Source: Gammaproteobacteria bacterium (GTDB lineage Bacteria; Pseudomonadota; Gammaproteobacteria; Pseudomonadales; Pseudomonadaceae). Taken from it: a stretch of 11,131 bases of DNA. Below are positions 5,872-11,131 of the stretch, piece after piece. Within the stretch, counting starts at the first letter, position 1. Each line of letters opens with the position of its first letter. Location of the stretch: the NCBI GenBank assembly GCA_012513235.1, contig JAAZCO010000416.1, positions 1-11,131 on the forward strand. Direction: 5' to 3'. The notes below the pieces were generated by a model. That model made no database searches. It was given only the letters and a program-made list of their open reading frames with translations, and was not told the origin of the DNA. The translations under genes were made by a program, and so were the position numbers.

Positions 5872-6822
5872 CTACTTTTTCAAATACGCCTGCGCTGTTT
5901 TACGCATTGCATCTTCAACTGTCACAGGCGGCGTCCAGCCCAGTAGATTACGCGCTTTAGATGAATCCACTTCCAACGAACCACATAACTGATTAAACAA
6001 AGCCTCACGCCCTACCAACTTTGCAGCAAAACGCATCAAACTCACCGGCACAGGTAATAGCAATATTCGCTTACCCATCCCTTGCGATAAGCAACGCAGC
6101 ATCTGAGGTGTGCTTATAGATTCTTGATCAGCAATTAAAAACGTCTGATGAGCGGCCTTAGGATGTGTAGTGCAACACAAAATAAAATCAACCAAGTTAT
6201 CTAAAGCCACCATGCTGCGCTGATTTTTTACTAAAGCAAAGGGTAACGGCACACCTGAAGAGACTAACTTTAATAAACGCGCAAAGTTACCTGGCGCATG
6301 TGCTGCATAAACCAGCGATGGGCGAACAATAACAAGCTCCATCGTCGTGCCTGCACATAACTCTTTCAAAGCAACTTCTGCTTCAAGCTTTGATACCGCA
6401 TAAGGTGCATGTGGCGCAGATGCATCAAGCTCAGTAAAAGGCTGTAATTCTGTGCCCGCTCCATTCACACCAATCGAACTGATAAATACAAAACGCTTTA
6501 CACCAGCTGTAAGTGCTTGGTGAGCGAGTGTTAATGCACCTTCAACATTCGTTTTACGAAACTCAATAAGCGGATCAACAACATTTTCAACAAGCACATG
6601 AGCACGAGCAGCAGCATGAATAACTACATCAATGCCCTGCAGTGCATCACTCCAATCAGTCTCTGCAGTTAAGTCAGCAACCTGCACAGCACGTATTGTA
6701 TCTGGCACAGCCAATAATCGGCGCACAGCAATAGTTAAATCACAATGCTGATCCGTCACAATACGTTGTTGCAAAGCACTGCCAACGAAGCCCGTAGCAC
6801 CTGTTAAAAGTATTTTCTTCAT
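5872..6822 (-). CDS. NAD(P)-dependent epimerase/reductase of the WbpV/WbpK/WbjF group (extended short-chain dehydrogenase)
   Basis: 316 residues from the chosen start. The N-terminal Rossmann motif GATGFVG lies at residues 8-14 of MKKILLTG. VIHAAARAHV, FISSIGVNG and the active-site pair in PYAVSK (Tyr141, Lys145) follow. The C-terminal LLGWTPPVTVEDAMRKT is typical of sugar-nucleotide epimerases. P. aeruginosa clusters that encode WbpL and WbpM carry a gene of this type directly upstream; WbpV has been tied to reduction of the 4-keto group made by WbpM, giving UDP-D-QuiNAc, and WbpK/WbjF are thought to give UDP-D-FucNAc. Which epimer is made here cannot be read from sequence. An alternative ATG at 6841-6843 adds seven residues (MDDGLVL) and overlaps the upstream gene by eight bases, but has no usable ribosome site. 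ATG 6820-6822 starts right at the Rossmann fold with GGA nine bases upstream. Confidence 0.9.
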   Translation of the reverse strand: MKKILLTGATGFVGSALQQRIVTDQHCDLTIAVRRLLAVPDTIRAVQVADLTAETDWSDALQGIDVVIHAAARAHVLVENVVDPLIEFRKTNVEGALTLAHQALTAGVKRFVFISSIGVNGAGTELQPFTELDASAPHAPYAVSKLEAEVALKELCAGTTMELVIVRPSLVYAAHAPGNFARLLKLVSSGVPLPFALVKNQRSMVALDNLVDFILCCTTHPKAAHQTFLIADQESISTPQMLRCLSQGMGKRILLLPVPVSLMRFAAKLVGREALFNQLCGSLEVDSSKARNLLGWTPPVTVEDAMRKTAQAYLKK

Positions 6823-6835
6823 CAATACTAATCCG

Positions 6836-8023
6836 TCATCCATTTCCGTGGACAGTTTTAATACACTTTATAAACTTATTTAAAGCAATTTCTTCAGAAT
6901 ACAAGTCAATTAGAACTTTTCTAGGACTAGAGACATGACTCTCAGCCCACTCTAAATAAATTTTATCGAATAACTTAGCGAGTTCTTCAGGCTTACTAGG
7001 CTGACATACCCAACCAATATCATGTTCTGCAACCATAATAGACACTTCAGCATGTGTATCCATAACAGAAAGAATTGGCTTATTTGCAGCCATACTGAAG
7101 TAAGCCTTACTCGGTACGCCTAAACCTAACATTCCATCAGCTAAGGTTACTAAGGCAACATCGCAAGCAGAAAGCCCTTCATTTTTTTGCTCTTGAGCAA
7201 TTGCACCATAATACAGCACATTTTTTTCAGGGCTATTCTTTATAAACTCAACAAGTTTTTCTTTATAATAGCCATCACCAATAAATAGAATTTTGATTTT
7301 GTCATTGGTGATATATTTTGAAGCTTCTAAAATATTTGCGATACCCTGTACACGACCTAAATTTCCAAAAAATGTAAAAACAAAATCACTTTCAGATATT
7401 TTCAACTGTTGATATACAGAGTTATTTTCTTTAGAAACCGTCTCAATATCATCATGGTCAACCCAGTTTTGTATAACCTCCACCTTACTCGCGTCTATAT
7501 GGGACTTTTCAATGACCAAGTCTTTCATATCGCGACCAATGACAATAAGTTTATCTGGAGAAGAATATACAAAAGAAAAATACTTGCTTAACAATTTAAA
7601 AGGCAAGCTTTCTTTTTTAAGAACACCAGCAGGAACTAGATTTTCAGGAATAACATCGTGCACCAATAGCACCCAATTAAAACCTAATATCTTTTTTAAA
7701 ACTGGTAAAAAAAACATCAAAATAGAAGGGTTAGTGCCAACAACCAATGTGTCTTTTTTTCGTGCTAACCGCAGTATTTTTAAAGAAAACTGAAGTGATT
7801 GAAAAATCTGAAAGAAAAGTCGACTAAAAAAACTATTCTTATTATATTTTATAGAGTTTATTTTAACGAAATTTATATTCTCAACATGATCCAACGAACC
7901 AGGTGATATAACTGTAGTTCCAGAAAACTCATTAGCTGCTTTACCTATCAAGCTCGACCAAAAATATCCTGTAGAGTTATCTTTGGCTGAAACGAACTCT
8001 GAAACTACAATTATTTTGCTCAT
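6836..8023 (-). CDS. Family 4 glycosyltransferase, WbuB/WbjE-like (probable L-FucNAc transferase)
   Basis: A 395-residue cytoplasmic, probably membrane-associated, GT-B fold enzyme. The N-terminal domain carries the acceptor-side motif VHDVIPENLVPAG (121-133), typical of WbuB-like transferases. The C-terminal donor-binding domain has FFGNLGRVQGI (218-228), LFIGDGYYKEKL (246-257), YYGAIAQEQ (271-279) and GVPSKAYFSMAANKPILSV (302-320), followed by an acidic stretch around His324-Glu326. WbuB of E. coli O26 and WbjE of P. aeruginosa O11 sit next to the same L-FucNAc synthesis trio, so transfer of L-FucNAc to the lipid-linked first sugar is the best inference. The gene is clearly AT-rich: sampled 60-base stretches at 7201-7260 and 7801-7860 are 30% and 20% G+C, against 53% at 8101-8160 in wbjD. 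This suggests separate acquisition. A weak AGG lies seven bases before the start; the gap from wbjD is 12 bases. Confidence 0.88.
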   Translation of the reverse strand: MSKIIVVSEFVSAKDNSTGYFWSSLIGKAANEFSGTTVISPGSLDHVENINFVKINSIKYNKNSFFSRLFFQIFQSLQFSLKILRLARKKDTLVVGTNPSILMFFLPVLKKILGFNWVLLVHDVIPENLVPAGVLKKESLPFKLLSKYFSFVYSSPDKLIVIGRDMKDLVIEKSHIDASKVEVIQNWVDHDDIETVSKENNSVYQQLKISESDFVFTFFGNLGRVQGIANILEASKYITNDKIKILFIGDGYYKEKLVEFIKNSPEKNVLYYGAIAQEQKNEGLSACDVALVTLADGMLGLGVPSKAYFSMAANKPILSVMDTHAEVSIMVAEHDIGWVCQPSKPEELAKLFDKIYLEWAESHVSSPRKVLIDLYSEEIALNKFIKCIKTVHGNG

Positions 8024-8035
8024 AAAAAGACCTGA

Positions 8036-9172
8036 TCAATACTGCTTCCACACATTACGCATCACATAGTCACGATAGCTATGCACAATGCGCACAACCT
8101 TATCGGACACATTCGGCATGCTGTAATCTGCGACTAAGCGCAGCGTACGCTCTGTACCCTGCAACTGACTTTCAAGCACTTGCAAAGCCCGCATCACGCT
8201 ATCAGCTTCGAGGCCAACCATCATCACCGCTGCTTCTTCCATTCCTTCTGGACGCTCATGTGCTTCACGCAGGTTCAGAGCTGGGAAGTTCAGAATGGAT
8301 GACTCTTCATTGATGGTGCCGCTATCTGACAGTGATGCTTTAGCGGATAACTGCAGCTTGTTGTAGTCTTTAAAACCCATAGGCTTGAGTAGACGCACAT
8401 TGGCATGAAACTCAATACCCATGGCATCGACACGTTTTTGTGTACGTGGATGAGTCGAGACAATCACCGGGTAATCATAATGCGCAGCCACAGTATTGAG
8501 CACATCAACCAGCTTGAGGAAGTTTTTATCTGAGTCGATATTCTCTTCACGGTGCGCACTGACAATAAAGAACTGACCTTCTTGCAAACCTAAACGCTGT
8601 AAGACGTCAGACTGCTCAATACCTTCACGGTAGTAATTCAGCACTTCAAACATCGGGCTGCCAGTTTTGATCACCATGTCGGGCGATAAACCTTCACGCA
8701 GCAAGTAATCACGCGCAATGGTGCTGTAGGTCAGGTTGATATCAGCAGTGTGGTCAACAATACGGCGGTTAATCTCTTCTGGTACGCGCATATCAAAGCA
8801 ACGGTTACCTGCTTCCATATGGAAGGTTGGGATCTTACGACGCTTGGCTGGAATCACGGCCATGCAACTGTTTGTATCACCCAGCACCAGTAACGCTTCT
8901 GGTTGCACCTCGGCCAGCACTTTATCCACAGCAATAATTACATTACCAATGGTTTCCGCACCGCTCTGCCCTGCTGCATTTAAAAAATGGTCAGGTTTGC
9001 GAATACCTAAATCCTCAAAAAAGATTTGGTTTAACTCATAATCGTAGTTTTGGCCGGTATGCACCAAAATATGCTCGCAATGCTCATCCATCTTCGCCAT
9101 CACGCGCGATAAACGAATAATCTCAGGGCGCGTACCAACAACAGTGACAACTTTTAACTTTTTAATACTCAT
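8036..9172 (-). CDS. wbjD: WbjD/FnlC, UDP-N-acetyl-sugar 2-epimerase (last step to UDP-L-FucNAc)
   Basis: A 378-residue member of the non-hydrolysing UDP-GlcNAc 2-epimerase (WecB) family. Signature motifs: GTRPEIIR (13-20), HTGQNYD (38-44), LGDTNS (97-102, with Asp99 in the WecB Asp95 position), HMEAGNR (118-124, Glu120), RVPEEINRRIVDH (129-141), SAHREEN (205-211, His207) and the nucleotide-binding SDSGT (282-286). All the catalytic acids and the histidine expected of WecB are visible. The WbjD/FnlC/CapG branch converts UDP-N-acetyl-L-pneumosamine to UDP-L-FucNAc. Position directly after wbjC identifies it as that branch rather than as WecB of ManNAc synthesis. 27 bases separate it from wbjC, with only a weak GAG-type ribosome site. 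Confidence 0.95.
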   Translation of the reverse strand: MSIKKLKVVTVVGTRPEIIRLSRVMAKMDEHCEHILVHTGQNYDYELNQIFFEDLGIRKPDHFLNAAGQSGAETIGNVIIAVDKVLAEVQPEALLVLGDTNSCMAVIPAKRRKIPTFHMEAGNRCFDMRVPEEINRRIVDHTADINLTYSTIARDYLLREGLSPDMVIKTGSPMFEVLNYYREGIEQSDVLQRLGLQEGQFFIVSAHREENIDSDKNFLKLVDVLNTVAAHYDYPVIVSTHPRTQKRVDAMGIEFHANVRLLKPMGFKDYNKLQLSAKASLSDSGTINEESSILNFPALNLREAHERPEGMEEAAVMMVGLEADSVMRALQVLESQLQGTERTLRLVADYSMPNVSDKVVRIVHSYRDYVMRNVWKQY

Positions 9173-9199
9173 AACACACTCACAGATTAGGGGCTGAGG

Positions 9200-10318
9200 T
9201 TAAGGCGCAATACCAACAGGCTTAGCATAGGTATCCGGCTTTTCACGGTCAAAAATCTCATTCGCCCACAGCATCACCACCATTTCATCATCACCCACGT
9301 TGGTAATATCGTGAGTCCAACCGGTGACGGTTTCGACAATTTCAGACTGCTTACCACTGGTATACAATTCATAAAATTCGCCGGTCATCATGTGACGGAA
9401 ACGGAAGCACGCTTTACCTTTAATCACTAAAAACTTTTCTGTTTTGGAGTGATGGTAATGCCCACCACGGGTGATACCTGGGTGCGCAGTAAAAAACGAA
9501 AACTGCCCTGCATCCTTGGTTTTGAGCATTTCAACAAACACACCACGCTCATCACCGTGCTGCGGCACTTGATAGCTGAACTGCTCTGGCTTTAAGTAAC
9601 TGACATAGGTGGAATACAGCGCACGCACTAACCCTGTACCGACATTCTCAGTAATCAAGTTATCGCGACTGTCTTTAAAGGCTTGAATCTGCTCTGCAAG
9701 CTCGCCCACAGTAACCTGGTACTGCTGCTTAACCTCAACAAAACCCGACTGCGTTAAAGTGCCATCCAGTACCGCTAAGAACGACTCCACAACATCATCG
9801 ATATACACCAAGTTGACTTGGGCACTTCGGTCATTGACCTGAATCGGTAAGCCTTGAGAAATATTATGACAGAAGGTTGCCACAGCAGAGTTGTAATTAG
9901 GACGTGCCCACTTACCAAACACATTGGGTAAACGGTAAATAAAGACTGGCGCACCCGTGCTTTTAGCAAAAGCTAACAACGCATCTTCTGCGCCACGCTT
10001 ACTCGCACCGTAAGGGTTATCTGCCTCGGCTTGAATCGACGAGCTGTACACCACAGGAATCGCTTTGCCTGATGCCTGTAATGCTTCGCACAAGCTTTGC
10101 GTTAAATCGGCATTACCCTGCTGAAATTCTGCTGGGTCTTGTGGACGATTGACACCGGCCAAATGAAACACCAGATCAGCCTCAACCACTAACTGCTGCA
10201 AGTCAGCCTGGGTATGCTCACGCGTAAAGCACAACACTTCTACATCGCTGCGCTCGGCTAAATGCAACTGTAGGTTTTTACCGACAAAACCATTCGCACC
10301 CGTAATTAAAACCCGCAT
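9200..10318 (-). CDS. wbjC: WbjC/FnlB/CapF, bifunctional 3-epimerase/4-reductase of UDP-L-FucNAc synthesis
   Basis: A 372-residue cytoplasmic enzyme with two domains. The N-terminal short-chain dehydrogenase domain (about 1-245) has GANGFVG (7-13), FHLAGVNRP (51-59), SSSIQ (92-96) and the active pair in YGASK (Tyr103, Lys107). The C-terminal cupin domain (about 250-372) has GITRGGHYHHSKTEKFLVIKG (281-301) and TGWTHDI (332-338), whose His and Glu residues fit a metal site. In S. aureus CapF the cupin part does C-3 epimerisation of the keto sugar from WbjB/CapE, and the dehydrogenase part reduces C-4 with NADPH to give UDP-L-pneumosamine-NAc. Both halves look intact. The start codon lies three bases after the wbjB stop, with a strong ribosome site inside the wbjB end, so the two are translationally coupled. 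Confidence 0.96.
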   Translation of the reverse strand: MRVLITGANGFVGKNLQLHLAERSDVEVLCFTREHTQADLQQLVVEADLVFHLAGVNRPQDPAEFQQGNADLTQSLCEALQASGKAIPVVYSSSIQAEADNPYGASKRGAEDALLAFAKSTGAPVFIYRLPNVFGKWARPNYNSAVATFCHNISQGLPIQVNDRSAQVNLVYIDDVVESFLAVLDGTLTQSGFVEVKQQYQVTVGELAEQIQAFKDSRDNLITENVGTGLVRALYSTYVSYLKPEQFSYQVPQHGDERGVFVEMLKTKDAGQFSFFTAHPGITRGGHYHHSKTEKFLVIKGKACFRFRHMMTGEFYELYTSGKQSEIVETVTGWTHDITNVGDDEMVVMLWANEIFDREKPDTYAKPVGIAP

Positions 10319-10321
10319 GCT

Positions 10322-11131
10322 TTACTCCTCAGCTGCAATATTTTCGCCACGCTGGATAGCAGGCATAAAGGTGAGTTTCATTAACAGCTTTTGCATGCCC
10401 GCTACATCTAAGCGTTCAGTATTGTGCGAGTTGTAATCTTCCACCTTAGACAAATCTTTTTGCCCTTCGTCTACATATTTTGCGTAGTTTAAATCACGCA
10501 AATCTGGCGGCACACGGTAGTACTCACCCATATCTTCCGCACAGAGCATTTCTTCACGACTTAATAAAGCTTCATAGAGTTTTTCACCATGACGCGTACC
10601 GATAATGTTAATCGGATGCTCGGGCTTACCAACAATCTCAGTTAACGCGCGGGCTAAGGTTTCAACCGTTGCGGCGGGTGCTTTCTGTACGAACATATCG
10701 CCGTTGTTGCCATGCTCAAAGGCATACAACACCAAATCAACCGCATCAGCCAAGGTCATCATAAAGCGTGTCATATTAGGATCAGTAATAGTCAGCGCCT
10801 GACCCGCACGGATTTGCTCAACAAACAACGGAATTACCGAGCCGCGTGAGGCCATCACGTTGCCGTAGCGCGTGCCGCAAATAACGGTTTTGGTTTCATC
10901 AACATTGCGCGACTTGGCCACCATGACTTTTTCCATCATGGCTTTAGAAATACCCATCGCATTAATAGGGTAAACGGCCTTATCAGTACTCAAGCACACC
11001 ACACGCTTGACTTCGTTCTGGATCGCCGCCTCAAGCACGTTTTCAGTGCCGAGCACGTTGGTTTTCACCGCTTCCATTGGGTGAAACTCACAGGATGGCA
11101 CTTGCTTTAACGCAGCGGCATGGAAAATATA
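10322..11131 (-). CDS. wbjB: WbjB/FnlA/CapE, UDP-GlcNAc 4,6-dehydratase/5-epimerase (5' end beyond window)
   Basis: The frame is open to the right edge, giving 269 C-terminal residues; the family is about 344 residues long, so roughly 75 N-terminal residues including the NAD(P)-binding loop are missing. The visible part begins YIFHAAALKQVPSCEFHPME, the conserved region after the second strand of the dehydrogenase fold. It continues with NVLGTENVLEAAI and CLSTDKAVYPINAMGISK, where Met replaces the usual active-site Tyr (MxxxK). RYGNVMASRGSVIPLF, TRFMMTLADAVDLV and RHGEKLYEALLSREE then match the FnlA/CapE group. A GTG at 11099-11101 could be mistaken for a start but is an internal Val codon, because homology continues upstream to the edge. 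The enzyme converts UDP-GlcNAc to a 4-keto-6-deoxy L-sugar, the first step of UDP-L-FucNAc synthesis. Confidence 0.95.
   Translation of the reverse strand, partial: YIFHAAALKQVPSCEFHPMEAVKTNVLGTENVLEAAIQNEVKRVVCLSTDKAVYPINAMGISKAMMEKVMVAKSRNVDETKTVICGTRYGNVMASRGSVIPLFVEQIRAGQALTITDPNMTRFMMTLADAVDLVLYAFEHGNNGDMFVQKAPAATVETLARALTEIVGKPEHPINIIGTRHGEKLYEALLSREEMLCAEDMGEYYRVPPDLRDLNYAKYVDEGQKDLSKVEDYNSHNTERLDVAGMQKLLMKLTFMPAIQRGENIAAEE
10325..10330 (-). promoter_or_regulatory. Ribosome binding site of wbjC, formed by the last codons of wbjB
   Basis: GAGGAG on the minus strand, six bases before the wbjC ATG, is the best Shine-Dalgarno match I found in the window. It is made of the two final Glu codons of wbjB, directly before the TAA, so ribosomes finishing wbjB stop on the site. 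This fixes the wbjC start and implies tight co-expression of the first two pathway enzymes. Confidence 0.8.

Noticed and set aside
6823..6843. Upstream ATG (6841-6843) as start of the epimerase/reductase gene
   Set aside because: It would overlap the glycosyltransferase gene by eight bases and leave a GGA only one base before the ATG. The ATG at 6820-6822 is better placed and starts at the Rossmann fold.
11099..11101. GTG as the start codon of wbjB
   Set aside because: The conserved residues YIFHAAALKQ are encoded upstream in the same frame to the window edge, so this is an internal Val codon.
1..11131. CRISPR arrays, tRNA/rRNA genes, toxin-antitoxin or defence genes
   Set aside because: No regularly spaced repeats, cloverleaf-like sequences or matching protein motifs were seen. 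The window is explained by O-antigen synthesis plus a receptor tail.

Overview
The window is the 3' part of a Gram-negative O-antigen (lipopolysaccharide) biosynthesis cluster, followed by the end of an unrelated outer-membrane receptor gene. The set wbjB-wbjC-wbjD, a family 4 glycosyltransferase, an NDP-sugar epimerase/reductase, wbpL and wbpM closely matches the order in the Pseudomonas aeruginosa serotype O11 cluster as I know it. This points to a gammaproteobacterium of the Pseudomonas group. Base composition looks moderate (about half G+C in most genes), lower than typical P. aeruginosa, so a lower-GC relative is more likely. The species cannot be fixed from the sequence.

Layout: every cluster gene lies on the minus strand, so transcription runs from the right edge to the left. 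From right to left: wbjB (start beyond the right edge), wbjC, wbjD, an AT-rich glycosyltransferase gene, a WbpV/WbjF/WbpK-like NAD(P)-dependent epimerase/reductase, a PglD/NeuD-like acyltransferase, wbpL and wbpM. Gaps are short, from 3 to about 65 bases, which suggests one operon whose promoter lies outside the window. A 463-base gap follows wbpM (1707-2169). It holds a nested inverted repeat just after the wbpM stop, then a short reading frame resembling the first membrane segment of an O-antigen ligase/polymerase (a probable gene remnant), then a possible promoter for wzz. wzz (chain-length regulator) is the last gene. It converges on the C-terminal end of a plus-strand TonB-dependent receptor gene (3-125), which is closed by a strong intrinsic terminator at 253-294.

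How the genes work together (family knowledge plus inference): WbjB, WbjC and WbjD convert UDP-GlcNAc to UDP-L-FucNAc. WbpM makes UDP-4-keto-6-deoxy-GlcNAc, and the epimerase-like protein probably reduces it to UDP-D-FucNAc or UDP-D-QuiNAc. WbpL loads this first sugar phosphate onto undecaprenyl phosphate at the inner membrane. The family 4 glycosyltransferase probably adds L-FucNAc next. Wzz sets the chain length of the finished polymer. Flippase, polymerase and further transferases are not in the window and presumably lie to the right.

I see no CRISPR array, complete mobile element, tRNA/rRNA or defence system. The points most worth a second look are the ligase/polymerase remnant, the sharply AT-rich glycosyltransferase gene, the acyltransferase with no partner aminotransferase in view, and the structured element after wbpM.
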